A stretch of DNA of 64,000 bases from Corynebacterium marambiense. GTDB lineage: Bacteria; Actinomycetota; Actinomycetes; Mycobacteriales; Mycobacteriaceae. Below are positions 26,248 through 35,778 of this stretch, piece by piece. Position 1 is the first letter of the stretch; each line of letters starts with the position of its first letter. Position numbers and translations under genes: made by a program. A model generated the notes under the pieces. It did not search any database. It saw only the letters and a program-made list of their open reading frames with translations, and had not been told where the DNA came from. The stretch spans positions 62,001 through 126,000 of the forward strand of contig NZ_JAEIOT010000007.1 in NCBI RefSeq assembly GCF_016342275.1, written 5' to 3'.

Positions 26248-27542
26248 GGTGTGTGGTTCTCCCCTTGCTCAGTTGATTCGGGAACCTGCTTCGTGGCTCT
26301 CCATTGCGTCACGGGCAGCGCGGGGCGCAGGGCGGTGAACCCCCCGATCGACGTCTCCGAGTCGACCTGGATGCGGGTGATCCGGCCACCGAAACGGGCA
26401 CGGAGCCGCCAGAGCATCTGCTCCGATTCGACGGTCACGGCGTTGGCCACGAGGCGTCCACCGGGACGCAGCCGTTCCCAGGCGGTTTCGACGAGTCCGG
26501 TGGTGGTGAGCCCTCCGCCGACGAATACGACGTCAGGGTCAGTGGTGGCGGCACTGAAGGAAGCCGGCGCGGCACCGAGCACCTCAAGGTGCTCCACGCC
26601 GAGGTTCCGGGCATTGTCCGCGATGGTTTCCCTGCGGTGATCGGCCCTTTCGAAGGTGACAGCCGTGGTACCGGGGGTACTGCGCAACCACTCGATGGCC
26701 ACCGACCCGGCACCACCGCCGATGTCCCAGAGTCGCTCCCCCGGGCGCGGCGCGAGGGCACAGACGGTCCAGGCGCGGACATCCGCCTTCGTGAGCTGCC
26801 CCTCATCAGTTTCGTAGGAGTCGTCCGGTAGGCCCGGAAGCAGGCTTCTTCCCCGGGTTCCGGCGGGTACCACGGCGATCACATTCAGTGCGCTCCGCGG
26901 AGGTTCCGGGGCGGCTGCGCGGTAGGTCTGGGTGTGGGCGTCCGGTCCCCCGAGGTCGCTCAGGACGTGGACCCGTGCCCCACCGTGCCCCCGAGCGGCG
27001 AGCAGTGAGGACACCTCGCCCGGCGTGGTCTCGTCACGGCCGAGGGTGAGGAACCGCCTGCCCTGATCAAGCAGCGGGAGGATGGCGGACACCGGGCGGT
27101 TCACCAGACTGACCACAGGGGTGTCGTTCGACGGCCAGCCCAGGTGGGCGCAGGCCAGCGACACCGACGATGCGAGGGGAAGCACCTCGATGTTTCTGGG
27201 ACCGAAGATCCTGGTCAGTGTCGTGCCGATCCCGTGGAACATCGGGTCACCCGAGCCGAGTACCACGATGCGACGACCGGAGAACTCCTCGAACAGTGGC
27301 TCAATCGACGGCAGCAGCGGGGACGGCCACGGTCGGCGTTCCGCGAGAATCTCCCCGTCGATGAGGTTGAGCTGCCGCCAGGAACCGATCACCACATCGG
27401 CCGCACGCAACCGATCGAGGGAGGTCGCTGGCAGATCACCCATCCCCGCGGCACTGATCCCGACCACGCTCGCGAGGAACGCTGCCGGGTGCGAGACACC
27501 GCTGTCGGTCGCGGCCCGGTCACCGGTGGCGGAGTTGGTCAT
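26244..27542 (-). CDS. cobL: Precorrin-6Y C5,15-methyltransferase (decarboxylating) CobL
   Basis: CobL methylates precorrin-6B at C5 and C15 and decarboxylates it to precorrin-8X. The 432-residue protein combines an N-terminal CbiE-like methylase (VVGISAAGMGDLP, LGSGDPMFHGIGTTL) with a C-terminal CbiT-like Rossmann methylase (LWDIGGGAGSVAIEWLR, FVGGGLTTTGLVE), as expected for the fused aerobic enzyme. It is the first gene of cobL-cobM-cobK. Confidence 0.94.
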   Translation of the reverse strand: MTNSATGDRAATDSGVSHPAAFLASVVGISAAGMGDLPATSLDRLRAADVVIGSWRQLNLIDGEILAERRPWPSPLLPSIEPLFEEFSGRRIVVLGSGDPMFHGIGTTLTRIFGPRNIEVLPLASSVSLACAHLGWPSNDTPVVSLVNRPVSAILPLLDQGRRFLTLGRDETTPGEVSSLLAARGHGGARVHVLSDLGGPDAHTQTYRAAAPEPPRSALNVIAVVPAGTRGRSLLPGLPDDSYETDEGQLTKADVRAWTVCALAPRPGERLWDIGGGAGSVAIEWLRSTPGTTAVTFERADHRRETIADNARNLGVEHLEVLGAAPASFSAATTDPDVVFVGGGLTTTGLVETAWERLRPGGRLVANAVTVESEQMLWRLRARFGGRITRIQVDSETSIGGFTALRPALPVTQWRATKQVPESTEQGENHTP

Positions 27543-27565
27543 GTGGCGTCATCCTACCGGGTCGA

Positions 27566-28339
27566 TCAGCGGGGCATCCGGCGCCACACCGGGCGGGGAA
27601 CGAGCCGCATCACCCGGGCGAGAACCTCCAGTCGGCGCGGGATCCACAGGGTCGTGCAGCGGACTCGCCCCTGTCTCTCCTGAGACCGGATCTCCCCGAC
27701 GATCGCGTCGGCGACCTCGGACGAGGTGACCGACATCGGAGCCGGTTCCATGCCCTCGGTCATCCGCCCGATGACGAATCCGGGTCGGGCGGTGATAAGC
27801 CGGACCGGACCGCCGTGGAGCCGGTCGGCCAGCCCCTGACAGAATGCGTCGAGGCCGGCCTTCGTCGATCCGTACACGTAGTTGGCGCGGCGGGCGCGCC
27901 AACCTGCCACCGAGGAAAAGGCGACGATGGTCGCCGGTCGCCCGACGGTCGCCGCCCCCGTGAGCAGATCCGCCAGTACGGTCAACACGGACACCTGGGC
28001 GGTGTAGTCCACCGTCGTGATGTGCACGGCATGTGCCTCGTCATGCTCCGCGCGCCGCTGATCACCGAGAACACCGAACGCGATGATCGCGTAGGCCGGC
28101 GTACCGGCTAGCCGGATGGCCTGCTCGACCACCGCCCGGTGACGGTCGAGGTCGGTGGCGTTGAACTCGAGCCGGTAGACGGACGTGGCACCGGCGGCGC
28201 GCATCCGGCGCGCCACGTCATCCAGAGTGGAGGCGTCGCGCGCGGCGAGTACCACCTCGCGTCCGGCGACGAGACGTGCTGCCAGTTCACCGCCGATGTC
28301 GCTGCGGCCACCAAGCAGGAGCACGGATCCGGAACTCAC
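27566..28339 (-). CDS. Short-chain dehydrogenase/reductase, DprE2-like
   Basis: The 257-residue SDR has the nucleotide-binding start VLLLGGRSDIGGELA, the catalytic serine in FSSVAGWRARRA and the YVYGSTKAG motif with the Tyr and Lys. The sequence style, including RARRANYVYGSTKAGLDAFCQGLADRL and PGFVIGRMTEGM, resembles decaprenylphosphoryl-2-keto-ribose reductase (DprE2) and its paralogues, which act in arabinan synthesis. No DprE1 is nearby, so a paralogue of unknown substrate is as likely. It overlaps pepQ by four bases on the same strand. Confidence 0.85.
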   Translation of the reverse strand: MSSGSVLLLGGRSDIGGELAARLVAGREVVLAARDASTLDDVARRMRAAGATSVYRLEFNATDLDRHRAVVEQAIRLAGTPAYAIIAFGVLGDQRRAEHDEAHAVHITTVDYTAQVSVLTVLADLLTGAATVGRPATIVAFSSVAGWRARRANYVYGSTKAGLDAFCQGLADRLHGGPVRLITARPGFVIGRMTEGMEPAPMSVTSSEVADAIVGEIRSQERQGRVRCTTLWIPRRLEVLARVMRLVPRPVWRRMPR

Positions 28340-29505
28340 CAGAACAGGCTCCGCGGCCGGTTGTTGAGCGGACGCACACCGTCCTCCGTCACGACGACAA
28401 TGTCCTCGATCCTGGCACCGACCTTCCCGGTGAAGTAGATGCCCGGCTCGACGGAGAACGCCATGCCCGGTTGGAGAACCGTATCGGAACCCGACGAGAT
28501 CGATGGGGCCTCGTGTGTGGTGAGCCCGATGCCGTGACCGGTCCGGTGGATGAACTGCTCCCCATATCCGGCGGCGGCGATGGCGTCCCTGGCGACCCGG
28601 TCGATCTCCCCGGCGGTGACGCCGGGGCGGACCGCCTTCACCGCAGCGGCCTGGGCTTTCTCGAGGATCCGGTACATGTCGAGGACCCGCTCGGTGATCA
28701 CCTGCGGATCCGAATCAGCGACGAGATAGGTGCGGGTGCAGTCGGAGCGGTACCCGCTCGGCAGAGCCCCTCCGATGTCGACGACGACGAGTTCGCCGGT
28801 CCGTAGCTTCCGGTCGGAGAAGCTGTGGTGCGGATCGGCGCCGTTCGGACCGGAGCCGACGATGACGAAGTCAACGGACACGTGTCCCTCCTCAAGGATC
28901 ATCGCGGAGATTTCCTCGGCGATCTCCGCCTCCGTCCGGCCGGGTTGGAGAAGCTCCGGAACCCGGGCGTGGACACGGTCGATGGCGGCTCCCGCTGCGG
29001 CGAGTTCCTCGATCTCGTGATCGGTCTTCACCATCCGCAGCTCGTCGATGACCGGTCCAGCCAGGACACAGCCGTGGTTGAACTCGGCGAGCCGGCTCTG
29101 GATCTCCAGGACGTGATCAGCGGTGAGCGAGGCGCCGAGGCCGACTCCTCGGACCTCCGACGCGCCGTGCGGAGCCTCGGGCAGAACGATGTTCCGGACG
29201 ATCAGCTCATAGGGCGATTGCCCGTCCTGCCACGGGATCAGCCTGATACCGTTCTCCGCGGTCCGTTCACGGACGGCCTTGCCTGCGTCGACTGCCGGGG
29301 CGATGAGGAAGTCGTCACCGTCGGCCTGGATCACGAGCGCGGTGAGGCGCTCGTGGGAGCTGATGTCGAGGCCGGTGAAGAACTCGAGATCGGGGCCGGT
29401 TCCGAGAACCATGACCGACATTCCTGCCCCGCGCATGTTCTCCACGATTGCGGTGCAACGGTCGCGATGGATGTTTTCGGTGGATGGGGTCGCACTCGAA
29501 GTCAT
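28336..29505 (-). CDS. pepQ: Xaa-Pro peptidase (M24 family)
   Basis: The 389-residue protein has an N-terminal creatinase-type domain (about 1-150) and a C-terminal pita-bread metallopeptidase domain. The five metal ligands of the family appear in order: two aspartates in VVDIGGALPSGYRSDCTRTY, a histidine in HRTGHGIGLTTHE, and glutamates in FSVEPGIYF and RIEDIVVVTEDG. It should cleave Xaa-Pro dipeptides or N-terminal Xaa-Pro bonds. The ATG at 29505 is favoured: a TATGAT hexamer (29518-29513 on the minus strand) ends seven bases before it, suggesting a leaderless mRNA, and the upstream frame is alanine/proline-rich and unlike the family. Confidence 0.9.
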   Translation of the reverse strand: MTSSATPSTENIHRDRCTAIVENMRGAGMSVMVLGTGPDLEFFTGLDISSHERLTALVIQADGDDFLIAPAVDAGKAVRERTAENGIRLIPWQDGQSPYELIVRNIVLPEAPHGASEVRGVGLGASLTADHVLEIQSRLAEFNHGCVLAGPVIDELRMVKTDHEIEELAAAGAAIDRVHARVPELLQPGRTEAEIAEEISAMILEEGHVSVDFVIVGSGPNGADPHHSFSDRKLRTGELVVVDIGGALPSGYRSDCTRTYLVADSDPQVITERVLDMYRILEKAQAAAVKAVRPGVTAGEIDRVARDAIAAAGYGEQFIHRTGHGIGLTTHEAPSISSGSDTVLQPGMAFSVEPGIYFTGKVGARIEDIVVVTEDGVRPLNNRPRSLFW

Positions 29506-29649
29506 GGGCCCCATCATAGGTACCAGGGCGCAGGCGTACGGGGCGGGGGCCGGTGCCGCTCCGCTACTCAAGCGATGGCACACGTCGAATCATCGGAGTG
29601 AACGCCAATGCAAACAGCCCGGTCCCCGGATCCGACGGCCCGGTCGCTG

Positions 29650-30270
29650 ATGCGAGTGTCATCCGGCTGCACCGTGGTGGTCGTGGTGGATACTACTGCT
29701 CCGGATTCCTCACGTCTCCGGAGGTGCTGGCCGGGGTAGGTCGGGATGACGCCACCCGGGGCGGCACCCGGCGATCGTGGAGGTCGCGCCGATGGCAGCC
29801 CAGTTCCTCCGGAACGTGGATGTCCCCCCGGCGAGCCGAATTTCTGGGTGACGTTGGTGCAGGAGGGTGGCTGACGCCCGGGTCATCGTTGGCACGGGTA
29901 TCGCTGTACTCCGGTTAGCTTGACCCGCACCTGCTGTTCCGTTGCTGCCGATAGCGACGGTGACGACTCCGGTTCTCACGGACACCGCTGGCTACGGATT
30001 CGGCGGCGGGGTCACGGGGCCCGCTCCGCCCCGGAACGGGAGGCTGGTCGCGAAGTGCCGTTTGCCGTGTCGCTGAACCTGCGGATCCCTCCGGCGGGGT
30101 ACGCGTCCCCACTGAACGGAGTTAGTTCTGCTACGGAGATTCCGGAGGCCCGGTGCTCGTCGACGGCATGGTGGTCGGACTTCAGTCTCCTGGTCGGGTA
30201 CCGCCACCGCGAACTAGTCAATATCGCGATGGTGGCATTCATCACACCCCACCTGACCGCGGTTCGCTGA
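29650..30270 (+). pseudogene. Decayed trypsin-like (S1) serine protease gene
   Basis: Pieces of an S1 protease can be read in order on the plus strand but in different frames. YYCSGFLTSPEVL (from 29691) matches the strand before the catalytic histidine. A frame-changed middle follows, with GYGFGGGVTGP. FCYGDSGGPVLVDGMVVGLQS with the active-site serine motif (GDSGGP at 30135-30152) is then in the first frame, and a C-terminal helix-like NIAMVAFITPHLTAVR is in another frame. A TAG at 29916-29918 and at least one frameshift after GDSGGP interrupt the gene, and no TAGHC-like histidine motif was found. It fills the otherwise empty gap between pepQ and helY. Confidence 0.7.
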
Positions 30271-30309
30271 GCCACAGAGATCATGTCGGGAGGTGAGCAG
30301 TCGGCAGGG

Positions 30310-33129
30310 TCACGAGCCGAGGGCGACCACTCCACGCCGGATCTCGTTGATAGCGGTGCGCGCGTTGCGCCTCACCTCGTCGGTGTAGCCTGTTTTCGCC
30401 ACCTGCTCGAGGAGATCGACCACCTGCCTGCACCACCGGACAAAATCGCCCGGGGTGAGTTCCGCCCCTGACTCCGCCGCGGCAGCCATGCAATAGCCCA
30501 TCGGCGCACCCGCAGTCCACTGGTGAATGGCGAGCGCGAATTCGGCCTCCGGCTCCCGAGTAACCGGGAGATTGTGGCGCTGCTCATCAAAGACCAGCTC
30601 TCCGTGGATCCGCATCGTGGCGTTCATTGCGGTCGCCATCCGATCCGTAGCGGCGTCCGGAGCCACCCCGCGAACCTCCCGCCGGTTCTGGAAGGTGCAC
30701 ATGCTAACCACCCCGGCGAGTTCCGCAGGATCAAGATCGTTCCAGATACCCCGACGGAGACACTGCGCAACCAGGAGATCGGACTCGTTGTGGATCTGCG
30801 CGAGCCGCTCCCCTTCCTCCGTGATGACTGGTGTGGGCTCCGCATCACCCTCCCCGGTGACGAACTCGAGGTAGTCCATCTCCGCGAGCAGATCGACGAT
30901 CCGGTCGAAGGTGCGGCCGAGGGTATCCGTCGCAGCCGAGACCCGGGATACGAGCCTGTCGAGATCTCGCTGCTTGCGGACCAACTTCTCCGCGGTCCTG
31001 GCGAGTAGTTCCCGGTCTGCCCAGTCGTGGGCCGGATGGGCACGGAGCTCGGCACGCAGTTCCCTGACCTGGTCGGTGTCCCGGATCCGCGTCTCGTGGC
31101 GCAGTCGCTTCGGGCGCGGATAGTCCCCACGACGGAATTGCTGCACCACGACGCGGGCGTTTTTCCGGGGTTTGCGTTGCACGTCTTTGCCCAGGGACAT
31201 GTGACCGACAATCTGCGGCGCGACGGCGAAGGACTCGGCGTTCACCCTCCCCGACCAACCGGTTTCGGTGATGATCCAGGGACGTGGGTTCTTCGAATCT
31301 GGTGCGGGGGTGACGACGACCGCGAGCATCGGGCGCTTCTTCGTGGGGAGTGCGATCACGTCTCCGATCTGGAGCTTCCGCAGCGCGACGACTGTCTCGG
31401 TGTGCCGGTCCTCGAGATGACGGCGGCGCGCCTTCTTCTCCGTTTTCGACAACTCGGTCCTGATCCGGATGTAGTCCAGGAACTCCGTGACCGGGTCGCC
31501 GTATGTCGACGGTGGATTCGCCGTGGTCACGGCCCGCTGCAGCTGATCACGGAGATCCGCCACCTTGCGCTCGGCACGCTCGATCTCTCGGACCTCGTCG
31601 ACGACGGATCCGTCCGCCTGGAACTGGGCGAAGGACTTCTCCAACAGGCGGTGAGCGGGACCGTAGCCGATGGTGCGGATGAGGTTCACGCTCATGTTGT
31701 AGCCGGGCTGGAAGGTGGAGATCAGCGGATAGGTGCGGGTGGATGCCAGTCCGGCCACCGCCCGTGGGTCGATGGCGGGTGCGTACTGCACCACCGCGTT
31801 CCCCATCGTGTCGATGCCGCGACGGCCGGCGCGACCCGTGAGCTGCGTGTACTCACCGGGAGTGAGATCGACGTGGGCCTCCCCGTTGTACTTGACTAGT
31901 TTTTCGAGGATGACCGACCTGGCGGGCATGTTGATGCCGAGTGCCAGCGTCTCCGTAGCAAAGACCGCACGGACCAGTCCCCGGGTGAACAGTTCCTCCA
32001 CGATGTGTCGGAATGCCGGCAACATCCCCGCATGGTGTGCCGCGAACCCGCGTGTCAGGGCCGCACGCCACTGGCGAAACCGCAGTACCTCGAGATCGAC
32101 CTCCGGGATGTCTGACACCCCGGCATCAACGATCCGGCCGATCTCCTTCGCCTCATCCTCGGTGGTCAGTGTCAACCGGGAACCGAGACACTGGTGCAGC
32201 GCCCCGTCGCACCCGGCCCGGGAGAAGATGAACGTGATCGCCGGCAACATGTCCCTGCCCTGCAAGACCTGCAGTACTTCGGGGCGTCCCATCGGGCGTG
32301 GTACCCCACCTTCCCGGGGTTTTCCGGAGCGGTGACCGCCGCGCCTCCGGTCTCGACGATCCTCCACGTGTCCGGCGCTCCGCGACCGGAAACCGCCGCC
32401 CGCCGAATATGTCTGGGAGCCGCGTTCGATCTCCGCGGAGTTCAATCGTTGGACGTGCTTCTCGAGTTCTCGGTTGACCTCGCCACCGGTTCCAGGTTCA
32501 AACAGCGGATAGAGTTTCCTGCCGAGCATCATCCACTGGTCGAGCGGAACCGGTCGTTGTTCAGAGACGATAACCTCGATGTCGCCCCGAACTGTCCGTA
32601 ACCAGGCGCCGAACTCCTCGGAGTTCGAGACCGTGGCTGAAAGCCCGATGATCCGGACGGATTCATCCAGGTTGAGGATCACCTCCTCCCACACCGGTCC
32701 CCGGGAGCGGTCGGCAAGAAAGTGGACCTCGTCCATAACGACGTGGCTAAGCCGGTCGAGTGCGGGCGAACCGGCGTAGATCATGTTGCGGAGGACCTCA
32801 GTCGTCATGACGACGATCTCCGCGGTGGCATTCACCGAGACGTCCCCGGTGAGCAGCCCCACCGAATCCTCTCCGTGAGCCTCAACGAGATCGTGGAACT
32901 TCTGGTTCGACAAAGCCTTGATCGGGGTGGTGTAGAAACACTTGGTGCCTCGGGATAAGGAGAGAGATACCGCGAACTCCCCCACGATCGTTTTTCCAGC
33001 GCCGGTAGGGGCACAGACGAGGACACCGTGATCAGCTTCTACAGCGCGGCACCCTTCGAGCTGGAAAGCGTCGAGGGGAAAGTCCAGTCGTGCGGTGAAC
33101 TCATCGAGATGGGTGGCGGTATCCGTCAT
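30310..33129 (-). CDS. helY: Ski2-like DEAD/DEAH-box helicase HelY
   Basis: The 939-residue protein has the Ski2/Mtr4-type helicase core: CAPTGAGKTIVGEFA (Walker A), TTPIKALSNQK, LTGDVSVN, the DEVHFLAD box, GLSATVSNSEEF, then the second RecA domain with HHAGMLPAFRHIVEELFTRGLVRAVFATETLALGINMPA and QLTGRAGRRGID. A long accessory and C-terminal DSHCT-like region follows. It is probably an ATP-dependent RNA helicase. The ATG at 33129 (MTDTATHLDEF) is chosen over an upstream GTG. HelY follows tatA-tatC, the same arrangement as in mycobacteria. Confidence 0.92.
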   Translation of the reverse strand: MTDTATHLDEFTARLDFPLDAFQLEGCRAVEADHGVLVCAPTGAGKTIVGEFAVSLSLSRGTKCFYTTPIKALSNQKFHDLVEAHGEDSVGLLTGDVSVNATAEIVVMTTEVLRNMIYAGSPALDRLSHVVMDEVHFLADRSRGPVWEEVILNLDESVRIIGLSATVSNSEEFGAWLRTVRGDIEVIVSEQRPVPLDQWMMLGRKLYPLFEPGTGGEVNRELEKHVQRLNSAEIERGSQTYSAGGGFRSRSAGHVEDRRDRRRGGHRSGKPREGGVPRPMGRPEVLQVLQGRDMLPAITFIFSRAGCDGALHQCLGSRLTLTTEDEAKEIGRIVDAGVSDIPEVDLEVLRFRQWRAALTRGFAAHHAGMLPAFRHIVEELFTRGLVRAVFATETLALGINMPARSVILEKLVKYNGEAHVDLTPGEYTQLTGRAGRRGIDTMGNAVVQYAPAIDPRAVAGLASTRTYPLISTFQPGYNMSVNLIRTIGYGPAHRLLEKSFAQFQADGSVVDEVREIERAERKVADLRDQLQRAVTTANPPSTYGDPVTEFLDYIRIRTELSKTEKKARRRHLEDRHTETVVALRKLQIGDVIALPTKKRPMLAVVVTPAPDSKNPRPWIITETGWSGRVNAESFAVAPQIVGHMSLGKDVQRKPRKNARVVVQQFRRGDYPRPKRLRHETRIRDTDQVRELRAELRAHPAHDWADRELLARTAEKLVRKQRDLDRLVSRVSAATDTLGRTFDRIVDLLAEMDYLEFVTGEGDAEPTPVITEEGERLAQIHNESDLLVAQCLRRGIWNDLDPAELAGVVSMCTFQNRREVRGVAPDAATDRMATAMNATMRIHGELVFDEQRHNLPVTREPEAEFALAIHQWTAGAPMGYCMAAAAESGAELTPGDFVRWCRQVVDLLEQVAKTGYTDEVRRNARTAINEIRRGVVALGS

Positions 33130-33200
33130 GGGTACCACGCTACCCGGGTTCACGCCGCGGCCCCGATGAACGGTGGCCGTCCCAGTCGAGGCGGCGGGGG

Positions 33201-34232
33201 TCAGAGAACGTCGTCGAAACCGCTACTATCGTGGCTGTCGAATCTTTGTCGCGGTGCCGGTCGCTCCGGGGGTGTATTCAGGGGTCCAGAGGATGCCACC
33301 GGACCCGAGCCTCGGACGGGGCCGCTGCTCTGAGGATCCGCACCCGGACTGTACAGAGGGGAGGCCTCGTCGTCGTCCAGGTCAGCCCACTCGGGGCGTT
33401 GCCGGTCGCGGCGACGGTCGTTGAAGCGGCAGAACTGGATCGACATCTCCACGAGCAGGGTCAGGGCGATCGCGAGCGAGACCATGCTCATCGGTTCCTG
33501 GCCGGGGGTGATGGGGGCCGCGAAGCAGAAAATGAAGAAGATGATGATGCGTCGCTTGTCCTTCAGCTGCTCATAGGTCACCACCCCGATGATGTTGAGC
33601 ATCCCGATGATCAACGGAACCTCGAAACTGACCCCGAAGATCAGCAGCAGGCCGATGAGGAAACTGAAGTAAAGCTTGCCGTTCAACGCGGTCGTCGAGG
33701 ACTCGCTGGCGAATGTCAGCAGAAACTCCAATCCGAAGCTGATGACCCAGTACGCGAGGAGCGCACCGAGCACGAAGAGGACGACCGCCACCGTCACGAA
33801 GATCGCGGTCGAACGGCGCTCGTTCTTGTGCAGGCCGGGCGTGATGAACAGCCACAGCTGGCTCAGCCACACCGGCGACGCGAAGACGAGACCGGCCAGG
33901 CCACCGACCTTGAACCGGAGGCCGAACATCTCGAAGGGGCCGGTCGCGAGCAGTCGACAGCTGCCGTCCGCGGAGAAGTCGGCACGCACCTCGTCAGGGA
34001 GCCTGCAGTAGGGCTCGCGGAGGAGATAACCCAGGGTGGGCAGACCGAACACGGAGTGCTCGAACCAGATCACGCCCAGCACCGTTCCCACGGCGAGCGC
34101 GATCAGGGAGATGATCAGCCGACGACGGAGCTCCTTGATGTGCTCGACCAGGGTCATCGTTCCGTCGCTGGACCGCGCTGAGTTCCCCTTGCGTCGAGGA
34201 ATGAGCCGCTTCTTCGGGGTGGGTGTGCTCAT
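33201..34232 (-). CDS. tatC: Twin-arginine translocase subunit TatC
   Basis: TatC is the polytopic receptor subunit of the Tat pathway, which exports folded proteins. The 343-residue product has a basic N-terminus, MTLVEHIKELRRRLIISL leading into the first helix, six membrane segments, and PVWLSQLWLFITPGLHKNERR and FSFLIGLLLIFGVSFEVPLI of the conserved core. The C-terminal 60 residues are hydrophilic and rich in Pro and Ser, longer than in E. coli but usual in actinobacteria. The ATG at 34232 is preferred over an upstream start. It lies 94 bases after tatA. Confidence 0.94.
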   Translation of the reverse strand: MSTPTPKKRLIPRRKGNSARSSDGTMTLVEHIKELRRRLIISLIALAVGTVLGVIWFEHSVFGLPTLGYLLREPYCRLPDEVRADFSADGSCRLLATGPFEMFGLRFKVGGLAGLVFASPVWLSQLWLFITPGLHKNERRSTAIFVTVAVVLFVLGALLAYWVISFGLEFLLTFASESSTTALNGKLYFSFLIGLLLIFGVSFEVPLIIGMLNIIGVVTYEQLKDKRRIIIFFIFCFAAPITPGQEPMSMVSLAIALTLLVEMSIQFCRFNDRRRDRQRPEWADLDDDEASPLYSPGADPQSSGPVRGSGPVASSGPLNTPPERPAPRQRFDSHDSSGFDDVL

Positions 34233-34326
34233 GGAGATTAGTGTTCCGCTCCGTGTTCGATGCACCGAAATACGGGTGCATCGGGTCAGGCGGGCGTCGG
34301 GATGCCCGCATATTCACTCGGGCTCG

Positions 34327-34734
34327 TTACTGCTGCCTGGGGTCGTTCGGGTTCGGCTGCTGGTACCCGGGTGGCATCGGCTGCTGGTAACCCTGCGGGG
34401 TCTGATATCCCTGCTGCTGCTGATACCCCGGTGCGGGAGTCGGGGGCTGCTGGAGGTTTGCCTGCGGATTGGGGACACCGTATCCCTGCTGCGGGTATTG
34501 CGGGGATTGGGGGTTCTGGGTCAGCTCCCGCGGTTCAGGAACCACGTGGCCGGGTTGCTGCCCGGAGGGGGCATTGTCCGCCACCTGATCGTCGTTCTTC
34601 ATCTCCTTGACCTCGGATTTGAAGATACGCATCGATCGACCGATGGAGCGGGCGGCGTCGGGAAGTTTCTTCCAACCGAACAGCACCAGCACGACGACGG
34701 CGATGATGGCCAGTTCAAGGGGTCCTGGGGTCAT
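34327..34734 (-). CDS. tatA: Sec-independent translocase subunit TatA
   Basis: TatA forms the translocation pore of the Tat system. The 135-residue protein has one N-terminal helix ([21 protein letters not shown]) with the conserved FGxKKLP hinge, then an amphipathic helix ([21 protein letters not shown]). The C-terminal 85 residues are low-complexity, dominated by Gln, Pro, Tyr and Gly ([16 protein letters not shown] units), probably disordered. It lies between pafC and tatC on the same strand. Confidence 0.94.
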   Translation of the reverse strand: MTPGPLELAIIAVVVLVLFGWKKLPDAARSIGRSMRIFKSEVKEMKNDDQVADNAPSGQQPGHVVPEPRELTQNPQSPQYPQQGYGVPNPQANLQQPPTPAPGYQQQQGYQTPQGYQQPMPPGYQQPNPNDPRQQ

Positions 34735-34788
34735 GGAGAAAGCCTTTCATACGAGCGGGTGAGGAGGGAGCGGGGTGGCTCTCCTTTT

Positions 34789-35778
34789 CTAGCGATGATA
34801 CGCCCCGAGCCCATCCCTGGCGCGCTTCGACACTTGAGCGACCAGGTCGGCGGGACTGTCGACGATCACCCGGCCGCCCTGCCCCAGGATGAACCGCACG
34901 AACCAGTCTCGGGAGGACACCGGCATGTGTGCGCGGTAGAAGCCGTCGAGCGGAGTCGAATCCGGAGGCAACTCGAAGGGGACGTAATCCGCGAGCCAGA
35001 CCGCGTCTTCACGGATTCGGACCTCGGCGCGACAGGAGACGGTGGCGAAGGAGAAGGGGTCCTCTGAATCGAAGGCGAGCTCGTCGAGGTGCGGATCCCC
35101 CGATTCACCGGTGGATCCGACATCACTCATCCTGTCCAGACGGAACGTGCGGTGTGTACCGGCTGCTGTGTCCCACGCTGAGACGTATGTGTTGCCCTCC
35201 TTGGTGAACACGCGGGCCGGCACTGCCCGCCGACGGGACGTCGTATCGGAGGCCGCACTGTAGTACTCGAATTCGAGGATCCCTCCGCCGTCGAGTGCGT
35301 CCCGGATGGTCTCGAGGACGGGGGACGTGGATGAATGAAAATCATCGGACACGACCGAGTCGACGACCGCGACCGTACTGTCGGGGACAATGTTACGGAG
35401 TTTCTCGGCGGCGCTGACCACCGCCTCTCGGTCGGTCAACCCGCCCACATTCTCCAGTGATTCGAGAGCTAGGAGAAGAGCACCGGCCTCGGTGGGGGTG
35501 AGGCGGAGGGGCCGATCCATTCCCTGGTTGTTGGTGACCCGCACGGACGGATAGGAGTGGTCGAGATCGACGAGATCTCCGGGGCCCATTCCCGGGAGAC
35601 CGCAGCACCACAGTCGGTTGAGGTCGTCCATGATCTGCTGCGGTGGGTAACCGAGTTCGCCCGCTGCCTCCATGATCGACCGTCCCGGGTGCGCGTCGAA
35701 ATAAGGCAGCAGATTCAGCATCCGAACGAGATCTCCGAGTCGGTCCCCACCCCTGCGTCGGTTGTTGCTTCCGCTCAT
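34789..35778 (-). CDS. pafC: WYL-domain transcriptional regulator PafC
   Basis: PafC pairs with PafB to form the activator PafBC, which in mycobacteria switches on the RecA/LexA-independent DNA damage response. The 329-residue protein has an N-terminal helix-turn-helix region (about 1-70), a middle WYL domain (about 140-240; the ligand strand reads FEYYSAASDTTSRRRAVPARVF) and a WCX-type C-terminal domain. It overlaps pafB by four bases; that coupling fixes the ATG at 35778 rather than the longer upstream frame. It belongs to the pup-pafA-pafB-pafC-tatA-tatC-helY series. Confidence 0.92.
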   Translation of the reverse strand: MSGSNNRRRGGDRLGDLVRMLNLLPYFDAHPGRSIMEAAGELGYPPQQIMDDLNRLWCCGLPGMGPGDLVDLDHSYPSVRVTNNQGMDRPLRLTPTEAGALLLALESLENVGGLTDREAVVSAAEKLRNIVPDSTVAVVDSVVSDDFHSSTSPVLETIRDALDGGGILEFEYYSAASDTTSRRRAVPARVFTKEGNTYVSAWDTAAGTHRTFRLDRMSDVGSTGESGDPHLDELAFDSEDPFSFATVSCRAEVRIREDAVWLADYVPFELPPDSTPLDGFYRAHMPVSSRDWFVRFILGQGGRVIVDSPADLVAQVSKRARDGLGAYHR

